A DNA stretch of 64,000 nt, from NCBI GenBank assembly GCA_020831625.1, contig JAFIGD010000002.1, positions 62,001 through 126,000 of the forward strand. The letters run 5' to 3'. Each line of letters begins with the position of its first letter. Position 1 is the stretch's first letter. The notes below the pieces were generated by a model, which was given only the letters and a program-made list of their open reading frames with translations, searched no databases and was not told the origin of the DNA. A program made the translations under genes and the position numbers. This document shows, piece by piece, positions 19,503 to 28,896 of the stretch. The stretch is from Verrucomicrobiota bacterium. Lineage in GTDB: Bacteria; Verrucomicrobiota; Kiritimatiellia; SS1-B-03-39; UBA6053.

Positions 19503-22500
19503 GCACAGTGCTGCAATTGATTCAGGCGGAGGGGGCGGAGCGGGACCGGGCGCTGGAGGCGGTGCTGGCGGGTCAGCCGGTGGAGGCGCTTTGGGCGGTG
19601 TGTCAGGAGCTGGACGCGTTTCAGAAGGAAAGCGACAATTTGTACGAGCGGGTGCGGGCGCTGTTTTTTCTGCATGCGGTTTTCCGGTATCATTTGACCG
19701 GGGAACAGGGCCTGCCCGCGGAGGGGCGGATTCCGTATGACGGGGTTCGGCTGCTGCACAAGCGCCGGTTTGAGGAGGCGTTGGAGCTGTTCATGGCGGC
19801 GGCGCGTCGGGAGGGGCTTTCGGATCCGCTGGGGAGCGCAATCGCGGAGGCGTCGCATCGGCTGGCGATTCAGCATTTGGCGAATCAGGTGCGGAAATCG
19901 GTGCGGTCGGTGCGGGGAAATCAGTGGATGTTCCGTCTGGGGCACGTGGCGGATCAGACCCTGCGGATTCGGCGGGAGTTGCTGACGCCCGGGGAGAACG
20001 GCCTGTATCCGATTTTGCGGGAACAGACGCCGGTGCGCATGGATTTGACCCACAGCGGCTGGAGCGACATCTTTTTTCTGGGGATGGATTATCCGGAGGG
20101 CGCGCGGGTGATCAATGTGTCCATTGACCTGGCGGTTCACGGCCGGGGTCAGACGCCGGCACCGCCGGTGCAGGCGTATCTGCGGGTGATCGATGAGCCG
20201 GTGCTGCGGCTGGTGTCGGTGGATCTGGGGGTGAAGGCGGATGTGACGGCGCTGGCGGATGTGTATGATTTCGCGAAGGATTATCTGGGGCTGTTGAAGG
20301 CGGCGGTGATTGCATCGGGTCTGGTGCCGCCGGGGATGGAGGGATCCGGTCAGGATCTGGGGGATGTGCTGGAGGGGCTGGCGGGTCCGGGCCGTGGACT
20401 GGAATTGGTGAGCCATGTGAACGGCATTCCCAAGGGCTCGCGGCTGGCGGTGTCGACGAATCTGCTGGCGTCGCTGATCGCGGTGTGCATGCGGGCCACG
20501 GGACAGACAGAGGCGGTGGCGGGCGGACTGACGGAGGCGGAGCGGCGGATTGTGGCGTCTCGGGCGATTCTGGGGGAATGGCTGGGTGGGTCGGGCGGCG
20601 GCTGGCAGGACAGCGGCGGGGTGTGGCCGGGGATCAAGCTGATTGAGGGTTGTGAGGCGGGGCCGGACGATCCGGAGTACGGCATCAGCCGCGGGTGTCT
20701 GCTGCCGAAGCACCGGATTCTGGACGAGACGGATGTGCCGCCGGACTCGCGGCGGAAGCTGGCGGAGAGTCTGATTCTGGTGCACGGGGGCATGGCCCAG
20801 AATGTGGGGCCGATTTTGGAAATGGTGACCGAAAAGTATCTGCTGCGCTCCGGGGCGGAGTGGCAGGCGCGTCAGGAGGCGCTGACGTATCTGGACGCGG
20901 TGCTGGCGGCGCTGAAGGCGGGGGATATCCGGGAACTGGGCGCGATCACCACCCGCAATTTCACCGGACCGCTGCAGGCGATTATTCCCTGGGCGACGAA
21001 TCATTACACGGAGACGCTGATCCGGATGACGCGGGAGCGGTTCGGAGAGGCGTTCTGGGGGTTCTGGATGCTGGGGGGCATGTCGGGTGGCGGCATGGGC
21101 TTTATGGTGGATCCGGCGGTGCGGAGTGAGGCACAGGCCTTCTTGCTGGAGACCATGCGGACGGTGAAACGTCAGTTGCAGCACGCGCTGCCGTTCGCGA
21201 TGGATCCGGTGGTGTATGATTTCGGCATCAATGAGCACGGTACCCGCGCGGTGTGTCTGCGGGAGGAGGCGGCGCTGATGCCGGTGGCATATTATGGTCA
21301 GGCGCTGCCGGAATGGGTGCGGGCCGATCCGCGGACCCATCCGCCGGCGCGGCGGGCGGAACTGGAGCGTTTGGCGGAGGCGAGCCGGGAGGATCCGGGC
21401 TTCGGTGCGCTGGCGCCGCAGTTGTTTGCGCAGTTGCTGCCGAGTCAGCGGGGGGGCGACGGGGAAAAAGCGGCGTCGCTGCGGACGCTGCTGGAGGAAA
21501 TCGGATTTGACGCGCAGCAGCAGGAGGATGTCCGGCGCCAGTTGGTGGCGGGCAAACTGGGTCTGGCGCGGAACCGCTTGCCGGAGACGACGGTGATTGA
21601 GGATGTGCCGGAGGGCGCGGTGGTGCATGCGGAGTCGCTGGGCGCGGCCGAGGAGGCGCTGGGGCTGGAGGCGCTGCGGCGCGGTGAGGTGGGGGTGATC
21701 ACCCTGGCGGCGGGCACGGGGAGCCGCTGGACCCAGGGGGCGGGAGTGGTGAAGGGGCTGCATCCGTTCTGTCGGCTGGACGGAAAACACCGGAGTTTTC
21801 TGGAGGTGCATCTGGCCAAATCGCGGAAGATCGGCCGCCGGGTGGACATGCCGCCGGCGCATGTGTTCACCACGAGTTATTTGACGCATGGTCCAATCGC
21901 GGCGGCGCTGGCGGAGGCGGACGCATACGGCTATGAAGGGCCGGTGCGTCTGTCGCGCGGGCAGGCGGTGGGGATCCGCATGATTCCCATGGCGCGGGAT
22001 CTGGCCTTCGCCTGGGAGGAAATGCCGCAGCAGTTGTTGGACGCCCAGGCGCAGAAAATGAAGGAGAGTCTGCAGGGCGCGCTCCTGCAGTGGGCGAAAG
22101 GCGCCGGAGAGGGGCGGGACTACACCGACAATGTGCCGATGCAGTGTTTGCATCCAGTGGGGCACTGGTTTGAGGTGCCGGGGCTGTTGCGCAACGGGGT
22201 GCTGGCGGATTTGCTGGACGAGCGGCCGCAGCTTCAGTGGCTGATGCTGCACAACATCGACACCACCGGCGCGGATCTGGATCCCCGCCTGCTGGGGCAT
22301 CATATTCAGAGCGGGAAAACCCTGACCTACGAGGTGATTTCCCGGCGGATTCAGGATATGGGCGGCGGTCTGGCGAATATTCACGGCCGGGTGCAGCTGC
22401 TGGAGGGACTGGCGATGCCCCGGGAGGATCTGGACACGGCGCTGCGGTATTACAATTCCATGACGACCTGGATTCATGTGGACGGCTTGTTGAAGGCCTT

Positions 22501-22825
22501 CGGGTTGACGCGCGGTGATCTGCGGGACGCGCCGAAGGTCGCGGCGGCGATTCGAACGCTGGCCGCGCGGCTGCCGACGTACATTACCCTCAAGGATGTG
22601 AAAAAGCGCTGGGGGCACGGACAGGAGGATGTGTTCCCGGTGTCGCAGTACGAAAAGCTTTGGGGCGATATGACGACCCTGCCGGAGCTGGACTGCGGCT
22701 TTTTGCACGTCTCGCGGGCGCGCGGGCAGCAGCTCAAAGATCCGGGGCAACTGGACGGCTGGGTGCGCGACGGATCGGCGGCCTATGTCGAGGGTCTGTG
22801 TTGTTTTGAAGAGGAACGGGGATAA
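19499..22825 (+). CDS. Sugar kinase (GHMP, Fkp-like) fused to UDPGP-type pyrophosphorylase
   Basis: 1108 residues. A helical N-terminus (about 1-150) leads into a GHMP-kinase-like region resembling the kinase half of bacterial fucokinase/pyrophosphorylase: substrate loop VRMDLTHSGWSD (near 180), phosphate loop PKGSRLAVSTNLLASL (near 312), GGGWQDSGGVWPGIKLIEG (near 367) and C-terminal GGMSGGGMGFMVDP (near 526). A UDPGP-family domain follows from about 730: GVITLAAGTGSRWTQGAG, then HNIDTTGADLDPRLLG and AKGLHPF-like KGLHPFCRLDG. The order is inverted relative to Bacteroides Fkp. The likely role is salvage of a free sugar to a UDP-sugar; the sugar is unknown. The GTG start overlaps the upstream stop. 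Confidence 0.75.
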   Translation: MSTVLQLIQAEGAERDRALEAVLAGQPVEALWAVCQELDAFQKESDNLYERVRALFFLHAVFRYHLTGEQGLPAEGRIPYDGVRLLHKRRFEEALELFMAAARREGLSDPLGSAIAEASHRLAIQHLANQVRKSVRSVRGNQWMFRLGHVADQTLRIRRELLTPGENGLYPILREQTPVRMDLTHSGWSDIFFLGMDYPEGARVINVSIDLAVHGRGQTPAPPVQAYLRVIDEPVLRLVSVDLGVKADVTALADVYDFAKDYLGLLKAAVIASGLVPPGMEGSGQDLGDVLEGLAGPGRGLELVSHVNGIPKGSRLAVSTNLLASLIAVCMRATGQTEAVAGGLTEAERRIVASRAILGEWLGGSGGGWQDSGGVWPGIKLIEGCEAGPDDPEYGISRGCLLPKHRILDETDVPPDSRRKLAESLILVHGGMAQNVGPILEMVTEKYLLRSGAEWQARQEALTYLDAVLAALKAGDIRELGAITTRNFTGPLQAIIPWATNHYTETLIRMTRERFGEAFWGFWMLGGMSGGGMGFMVDPAVRSEAQAFLLETMRTVKRQLQHALPFAMDPVVYDFGINEHGTRAVCLREEAALMPVAYYGQALPEWVRADPRTHPPARRAELERLAEASREDPGFGALAPQLFAQLLPSQRGGDGEKAASLRTLLEEIGFDAQQQEDVRRQLVAGKLGLARNRLPETTVIEDVPEGAVVHAESLGAAEEALGLEALRRGEVGVITLAAGTGSRWTQGAGVVKGLHPFCRLDGKHRSFLEVHLAKSRKIGRRVDMPPAHVFTTSYLTHGPIAAALAEADAYGYEGPVRLSRGQAVGIRMIPMARDLAFAWEEMPQQLLDAQAQKMKESLQGALLQWAKGAGEGRDYTDNVPMQCLHPVGHWFEVPGLLRNGVLADLLDERPQLQWLMLHNIDTTGADLDPRLLGHHIQSGKTLTYEVISRRIQDMGGGLANIHGRVQLLEGLAMPREDLDTALRYYNSMTTWIHVDGLLKAFGLTRGDLRDAPKVAAAIRTLAARLPTYITLKDVKKRWGHGQEDVFPVSQYEKLWGDMTTLPELDCGFLHVSRARGQQLKDPGQLDGWVRDGSAAYVEGLCCFEEERG

Positions 22826-22860
22826 GACTTGTATTTTAACCGATTTAAGGGATAATTTTC

Positions 22861-22889
22861 TGATAACCTTGTATCAATAAACGTTTATT
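22861..22889. promoter_or_regulatory. Candidate operator before the metal-transport operon
   Basis: Two inverted repeats abut: TGATA-N6-TATCA (22861-22876) and the perfect palindrome AATAAACGTTTATT (22876-22889). They end just before an AGGAG ribosome-binding site at 22891 and ATG at 22901. AT-rich palindromes at this position are typical of Fur/Zur-family operators; that identity is inferred from the operon content. Confidence 0.55.
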
Positions 22890-22900
22890 CAGGAGATTCT

Positions 22901-23437
22901 ATGAAAAGTCGCAATATGTTGAGTCTGGTCGCGGGTTTGGTGTTGCTTGGCGCTTGTCGGCAGTCCGTAACCGATACCGTGGAGTGGTCGGAGTTAAAGG
23001 GCATGGATTATCAGGCGGAGCGCGCCGAGGCGCGGGTGGAGGCGGGTGCGGACGCGGAGGAGCTTGAAGCGGTTTCGGAAGCCGTGATCGCGGCGGCCAG
23101 AGCGTTGCTGGATTCGGGGGTTCCCGCGAATGTGGTGTCCCGTTCGGCGGTGGATGCCCGTTTGAAGGATGTGAAGGATTTGCTCGGCGCCCTGGAGGAG
23201 GACCCGGGGGCGGCGGATGTGCTGAAGGCGTTTCATCCGGTTGTCGCGGAGTTGATGCATGCCGCCGGTATGCCGCATGTGCATGATCACGGGCACGGAC
23301 AGGACCATGGGCACGACCACGACCATGGGCACGGACATGGGCACGAACACGATCACGACCATGATCATGAACACGGACACAGCCATGACCATGATCATGA
23401 ACACGGGCATGACCACGATCATGATCATGACCACTGA
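22901..23437 (+). CDS. Lipoprotein with long His/Asp metal-binding tail (ZrgA-like role)
   Basis: 178 residues. The lipobox is LLGAC after a short hydrophobic signal, so the protein is lipid-anchored outside the cytoplasm. The middle is helical and acidic. From about residue 124 the protein is almost entirely His, Asp, Gly and Glu (HDHGHG, HDHDHE and similar) for 55 residues, a typical Zn/Ni-binding tail. The stop lies inside the next gene. The neighbours are an ABC ATPase, a permease and a DUF3299 protein. In Vibrio a His-rich DUF2796 protein (ZrgA) works with an equivalent ABC pair and DUF3299 protein in zinc uptake; here the role is inferred from that order. Confidence 0.8.
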   Translation: MKSRNMLSLVAGLVLLGACRQSVTDTVEWSELKGMDYQAERAEARVEAGADAEELEAVSEAVIAAARALLDSGVPANVVSRSAVDARLKDVKDLLGALEEDPGAADVLKAFHPVVAELMHAAGMPHVHDHGHGQDHGHDHDHGHGHGHEHDHDHDHEHGHSHDHDHEHGHDHDHDHDH

Positions 23438-24107
23438 TCTGGTCGCGTTGACGGATGTTCGGGTTGTCCTGGGGGAGCGGGTGGAGGCCCGCTTCCCGGA
23501 TTTAGTGCTGGCGCGCGGCGAGCGGGTTGCGGTGACGGGGCCGAGCGGGTGCGGGAAGTCGACGCTGCTGAATGTGCTGTGCGGGCTGTTGCGTCCGGAC
23601 GGGGGCGTGGTGCGGGTGGCGGGTCGGTCGCTGGGGGATCTGGGCGCGGGGGAGCTGGATGGGTTCCGGGGGCGGCATATCGGGGTGGTGCATCAGTCGT
23701 TTCACCTGTTGCACGGGTTCTCGGCGTTGGAGAATGTGATGACGGGGCTGCGGTTCGGGCGGCGGGCGTCGGGCCGGCGGGTGCGGGAGGAGGCGATGGA
23801 TTTGCTGGACCGGGTGGGGCTGGCGGATCAGGCGGGAGCGAAAACGAACCGGATGTCGGTGGGGGAGCGGCAGCGGGTGGCGATCGCGCGGGCGCTGGCC
23901 GGAAAACCGGATTTGCTGTTGGCGGATGAGCCGACGGGGGCGCTGGATCCGGAGGCGTCGGAGCGGGCGATGGCGCTGCTGGAGGGCTTGTGCGTGGAGG
24001 TGAACTGCGGGTGGGTGTGTGTGACCCATGACCTGGAGCTTGCGAAGCGCTTTCCGCGTCAGCTTTCGTGCGCGGGGGTTATTCGGCGGACCGGGGAGGC
24101 GGCATGA
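23427..24107 (+). CDS. ABC transporter ATP-binding protein (LolD/MacB-like)
   Basis: 226 residues from MTTDLVALTDVRV; the ATG lies 11 bases inside the end of the His-rich lipoprotein gene. Walker A is GPSGCGKST, the Q-loop is VVHQSF, the signature is MSVGERQRVAIARAL (an altered LSGGQ), and Walker B is DLLLADEPTGALDP. The H-loop CVTHD is intact. This is a single cytoplasmic nucleotide-binding subunit pairing with the FtsX-like permease that follows. A MacB/LolD-type ATPase beside a His-rich lipoprotein points to metal uptake rather than lipoprotein release. Confidence 0.93.
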   Translation: MTTDLVALTDVRVVLGERVEARFPDLVLARGERVAVTGPSGCGKSTLLNVLCGLLRPDGGVVRVAGRSLGDLGAGELDGFRGRHIGVVHQSFHLLHGFSALENVMTGLRFGRRASGRRVREEAMDLLDRVGLADQAGAKTNRMSVGERQRVAIARALAGKPDLLLADEPTGALDPEASERAMALLEGLCVEVNCGWVCVTHDLELAKRFPRQLSCAGVIRRTGEAA

Positions 24108-25348
24108 CGCTTTTGGGGATGGCCTGGCGGTATGTGCGGGCGCGCCGGAGCGTGAGTGTGCTGACGGTTCTGGGGATCGCGCTGGCGACGGCGCTGCCGT
24201 GTTTTGTGCTGCTGTTGCGGGAACAGGCGGAGGGGGCGCTGCTGCGGGAGGGCGAGGGCGTGGATCTGGTGGTGGGCGGGAAGGGAAGTCCATTGCAGCT
24301 GGTGCTGAGTGTGGTGCATCATCTGGATGTGCCGACGGGCAATATTCCGTTGTCGCTGTACGAAACATTCCGCGATGATCCGCGGGTGGTGCGGGCGGTG
24401 CCGTTCTCGCTGGGGGACAATGTGGCGGGCTTTCGGATTGTGGGCACCTCACCGGAATTTTTCGAGTGGCGGCCGCGGAATCACGGGGACGGGCCCTGGG
24501 TCACCCTGCGGGTGGGCCGCATTTTTGAGGAGACCTTTGACGCGGTGCTGGGGGCGGAGGTCGCGGAGCGTCTGGGGCTCCGGATCGGGGACAGCTTTGT
24601 GGGATCGCACGGTTTGCAGGCGGCTCCGGGCACGGAGCACGATGATTTTCCGTATGTGGTGACGGGGATTCTGGAGCGGACGGGGGGAACGGTGGACCGG
24701 CTGGTGCTGTCGACGCTGCAGTCGGTCTGGGATGTGCACGAGGCGGAGGAGGAACTGCACCGGGGCATGTTCGGGGCGGTGCCGCGGGCGGACCGGGTTC
24801 CGGAGGTGACGGCGGTGTGGCTGCGGCTCCGGAGTCCGGGGATGCGGCTTCGGATTCGGGGTGAGATCAACCGGGGCACGGAGGCGATGGCGGCGGTGCC
24901 GGTGGATGAACTGAACCGTCTGTATCAGCGGGTGCTGCGTCCGGTGGAGCGGGGAATGCTCTGGATGGCGGGCGCGGTGGCGGTGGTGTCGGGGTTTTCG
25001 GTGCTGGCGACGCTGTTGCAGTCGACCGACCGTCGGCGGCGGGACTGGGCGGTGCTGCGGACGCTTGGGGCGCACCCGAGGGAAATCGCGGCGCTGGTGT
25101 GGATGGAGGCGTTTTGGCTGAGTTCGATCGGGGTCATCCTGGGGGTGATTCTGGCCCATGGCGGGCTGGCGGCGGGGGTGCGGGTGTTTCAGCCGGAATT
25201 TCTTTCGGGCTTTGATCCCTTTCATTTTGCGGAACTTCAGGGTAGGGTTGTCCTTATGATATGGATGAGCGGAATGTTGTTTGGTCTGGTGCCGGCGCTG
25301 ACGGGATACCGTCGGTCGCCGATCGAGGAGTTGTCGCGTGAAGTCTGA
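24104..25348 (+). CDS. ABC transporter permease, FtsX/MacB-like
   Basis: 414 residues. The ATG overlaps the ATPase stop (ATGA). Topology is typical of the FtsX family: one N-terminal membrane helix (about residues 17-38), a large extracytoplasmic domain (about 40-285) containing a MacB-core-like region, and three C-terminal helices (near 288-310, 334-358 and 380-402). The protein ends PALTGYRRSPIEELSREV. It forms a transporter with the preceding ATPase. The substrate, probably zinc or another divalent metal, is inferred from neighbours only. Confidence 0.9.
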   Translation: MTLLGMAWRYVRARRSVSVLTVLGIALATALPCFVLLLREQAEGALLREGEGVDLVVGGKGSPLQLVLSVVHHLDVPTGNIPLSLYETFRDDPRVVRAVPFSLGDNVAGFRIVGTSPEFFEWRPRNHGDGPWVTLRVGRIFEETFDAVLGAEVAERLGLRIGDSFVGSHGLQAAPGTEHDDFPYVVTGILERTGGTVDRLVLSTLQSVWDVHEAEEELHRGMFGAVPRADRVPEVTAVWLRLRSPGMRLRIRGEINRGTEAMAAVPVDELNRLYQRVLRPVERGMLWMAGAVAVVSGFSVLATLLQSTDRRRRDWAVLRTLGAHPREIAALVWMEAFWLSSIGVILGVILAHGGLAAGVRVFQPEFLSGFDPFHFAELQGRVVLMIWMSGMLFGLVPALTGYRRSPIEELSREV

Positions 25349-25958
25349 GGGGGTAAAACCGAAAAAGAAGGCGGTGGACCGGTGGATTGACACGGGGCTG
25401 GTGCTGGCGACGCTGTTGCTGTTCGCGATGATTCTGCACCGGCTGAATGTGCGGAAAACCGGCGGGGAGGCGGTGGAGCGTCCGGCTGCGGTTATGGAGC
25501 GGGTGGAGACGGAGGGCGGGATTCCGCGGCTGTCTTTCAGTCAGTTGGAGCGGGTGATGCCGGATGAGAACGGGCATCCGGCTTTTCCGCCGGGGATGTT
25601 GGCACTGGACGGGGAGACGGTGAGAATTCAGGGGTTCATGTCGCCGTTTGACAGTTTGCAGAATATGAAAACGTTTATGCTGTTTCCGTTTCCGACGGGG
25701 TGCAATTTCTGTGAGCCGCCGGCGGTGAATCAGGTGGTGCTGGTGCGTCAAAAAGAGGGGCAGAGGCGCTACGGGTTTATCGATGCGCCGATTTTGATCA
25801 CCGGAACGCTGCGGCTGTGGCGCGAGGACAGTGAGGATTCGGCCCATTCGGAAGATTTTTTCCTGTATGTGATGGAGGACACCGAGGTGATTGAGCTGGA
25901 AATGGATCCGATCCAGCGCGAGCGGTTCCATCGGGATCATCAGCAGAGGATGTTTTGA
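25338..25958 (+). CDS. DUF3299 family membrane-anchored protein
   Basis: 206 residues starting with GTG that overlaps the permease gene by 11 bases. A positively charged N-terminus precedes one membrane helix (about 17-34), then a periplasmic domain. The conserved DUF3299 core is visible: RIQGFMSPFDSLQNMKTFML, then FPTGCNFCEPPAVNQVVLV with a Cys pair, and FIDAPILITGTLRL. DUF3299 proteins recur in metal-associated ABC operons (ZrgD in Vibrio). A function such as metal handling or chaperoning is not proven. It is the last gene of the four-gene operon. Confidence 0.85.
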   Translation: MKSEGVKPKKKAVDRWIDTGLVLATLLLFAMILHRLNVRKTGGEAVERPAAVMERVETEGGIPRLSFSQLERVMPDENGHPAFPPGMLALDGETVRIQGFMSPFDSLQNMKTFMLFPFPTGCNFCEPPAVNQVVLVRQKEGQRRYGFIDAPILITGTLRLWREDSEDSAHSEDFFLYVMEDTEVIELEMDPIQRERFHRDHQQRMF

Positions 25959-25971
25959 TCCGGCGGGATGT

Positions 25972-26004
25972 TTGACAATACGTGTCTTTTTGTTATCATA
26001 CGTG
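25972..26004 (+). promoter_or_regulatory. Promoter and direct-repeat operator of the toxin-antitoxin pair
   Basis: TTGACA (25972-25977) and TATCAT (25994-25999) are separated by 16 bases, a near-consensus sigma-70-type promoter. ATACGTG occurs twice, at 25978-25984 and 25998-26004, exactly 20 bp apart (two helical turns), bracketing the spacer and the -10. This suits autoregulation by the ribbon-helix-helix antitoxin. The predicted transcription start coincides with the ATG at 26006, implying a leaderless message. Confidence 0.7.
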
Positions 26005-26005
26005 C

Positions 26006-26263
26006 ATGAAGCAAAAACTCACCTTATCCATTGAGCCGGACATTGTCCGCCGGGTGAAAAAAATCGCCCGGACCCGGAGCACGACCGTTTCCGCGCTGTT
26101 TGAGGACTGGAGTTCGAGGGTTCTTCTGGAGGAGTCCGCATCCGCCGGGGGCGGCGTGGCCGATGATTTGCTTGGGCGTTGGGGTTCAGATGTTGAGGGT
26201 GTCGAACCGTCCGGGGAGTCGGATGCCCGACTTGAATATCTTTTGAAAAAGCACGGATCGTGA
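26006..26263 (+). CDS. Ribbon-helix-helix antitoxin (DUF6364-like)
   Basis: 85 residues from MKQKLTLSIEPDIVRRVKKI. The first ten residues form the DNA-binding strand, followed by two helices (DIVRRVKKIARTRSTTVSALFEDW), the standard RHH arrangement. The C-terminal part is acidic and probably unstructured until it wraps the toxin. It is separated from the PIN-domain gene by a single base, the usual order in VapBC-like pairs. It probably represses its own promoter via the ATACGTG repeats. Confidence 0.8.
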   Translation: MKQKLTLSIEPDIVRRVKKIARTRSTTVSALFEDWSSRVLLEESASAGGGVADDLLGRWGSDVEGVEPSGESDARLEYLLKKHGS

Positions 26264-26264
26264 C

Positions 26265-26681
26265 ATGCGGGTTCTTATTGATACAAATGTCTTTCTGGAT
26301 GTTCTGTTGAACCGCCGGGAATGGGCGGAGGACAGCGCGAGAATTTTGAACCATCTGGAGAAGACACCGGGATCAGGATGGATTGCATGGCACACCTTGT
26401 CGAACTTGTATTACATCGGGCGTAAAATGACAGGGGAGGCCCGGACCCGATCCAGTCTTCAGCGGATTTTGGCCGGGTTTGAACTCTGTCCCGTCCACAG
26501 TCATTTGGCGGTGTCGGCTCTCGACTGGCCGGTGAGGGATTATGAGGATGCCCTGCAAATCGCCGCCGGGATCGGAGCGGAGGTCAATTGGATCGTCACG
26601 CGGAACGGTCCCGATTTCAAAGGCTCGCCGATTCCGATTCTCTCGCCGAAGGCGGCCGTGGTGCGTTTCGGTTTGGAATAG
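26265..26681 (+). CDS. PIN-domain toxin (VapC-like ribonuclease)
   Basis: 138 residues. The N-terminus MRVLIDTNVFLDVLLNR carries the first catalytic Asp (D6). Later acidic residues of the PIN quartet appear in REWAEDSA (Glu/Asp), YEDALQIAAGIGAEVNWIVTRN (Asp) and GPDF (Asp). VapC-type toxins cut specific tRNA or rRNA sites; the target here is unknown. It is paired with the preceding antitoxin. A RelE-like fragment overlaps and follows its 3' end in a different frame, suggesting a rearrangement next to the pair. Confidence 0.88.
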   Translation: MRVLIDTNVFLDVLLNRREWAEDSARILNHLEKTPGSGWIAWHTLSNLYYIGRKMTGEARTRSSLQRILAGFELCPVHSHLAVSALDWPVRDYEDALQIAAGIGAEVNWIVTRNGPDFKGSPIPILSPKAAVVRFGLE

Positions 26682-26701
26682 GTCTGGAAACCGACCGGGG
26701 T

Positions 26702-26908
26702 GACATCAAGTCCCTGGAGGGACGATTGTCCGGCTATTACCGCTTGAGGGTGGGAGCCTACAGGATTCTTTTCAGTATCGGGGTTCTGGAGGGCCGTCGG
26801 GTTGTGAGTTGTCACGATGCGGAACACCGTTCGCTCGTGTATGAAGTGCTGGAGGCCCGTGAAAATCTCAGGGCCTTTTTGGAATCAAACGGTCCCGAAA
26901 ATGAGTAG
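26702..26908 (+). pseudogene. C-terminal remnant of a RelE/ParE-like toxin
   Basis: From about 26702 the frame reads DIKSLEGRLSGYYRLRVGAYRILFS and ends with HRSLVYEVLEARENLRAFLE. The YRLRVGxYRILF block and the final HR-x-x-VY are hallmarks of the RelE/ParE superfamily. The N-terminal third is missing; upstream in that frame the sequence is simply the PIN gene read out of phase. No antitoxin gene adjoins. A start at 26588 inside the PIN gene is formally possible but gives no family-like residues. Confidence 0.65.
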
Positions 26909-26944
26909 CGTTGGGTCCGGAGTTGTTCGAGGGAAACCGTGTTG

Positions 26945-27114
26945 CCGCAGGTGATGCTCACCCGCGTGACAAGCACGCGGGACTCGTGAAAAAAACGTTT
27001 TGGGACGAGCCCCATGCCCTCGCGGCATGGGTGAGGTTCACCTATGGCTAGCCGTATTCTCCCTAACGTTCACGAGTCCCATGCCCTTGCGGCATGGGTG
27101 AGCATCACCTGCGG
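26945..27114. repeat. 170-bp hairpin-rich element with 19-bp terminal inverted repeats
   Basis: CCGCAGGTGATGCTCACCC (26945-26963) is the exact reverse complement of 27096-27114. Inside are three further hairpins: CCCGCGTG/CACGCGGG (26961-26981) and two copies of CCCATGCC/GGCATGGG near 27010-27030 and 27078-27098. Each CATGCC hairpin is followed by GTGAG...CACCT. It ends just after the pyrG stop region. It resembles a REP/BIME-like or MITE-like element; no coding capacity. Confidence 0.85.
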
Positions 27115-27139
27115 CCAAGTTCGACCCTTCAGCGATCGT

Positions 27140-28795
<1,656 letters not shown>

Positions 28796-28848
28796 CTACC
28801 GCCGGAGGCGTGGAAAGGAAAGCCGGAAAAGGGAAAATCTTTCGGGCA

Positions 28849-28874
28849 CAAAAAAACCCGCGGGGCCGCGGGTT
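28849..28874 (-). terminator. Rho-independent terminator downstream of rpsN
   Basis: On the minus strand AACCCGCGG and CCGCGGGTT (28855-28874) form a perfect 9-bp stem followed by a T run (A run at 28851-28856 on the + strand), 22 bp after the rpsN stop. Confidence 0.92.
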
Positions 28875-28896
28875 GATTTGTGCAAAGCGCCGGGGG

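Noticed and set aside
19445-22750. 1101-aa Arg/Pro/His-rich frame opposite the kinase-pyrophosphorylase gene
   Set aside because: Composition typical of antisense frames; the plus strand has clear conserved motifs.
23259-23426. Long N-terminal extension of the ABC ATPase rich in Met and Thr
   Set aside because: It is the out-of-phase reading of the His-rich tail of the upstream lipoprotein.
23280-23440. Repetitive CATGACCACGATCATG tract as a regulatory repeat or CRISPR
   Set aside because: It encodes the His/Asp tail of the lipoprotein in one continuous frame.
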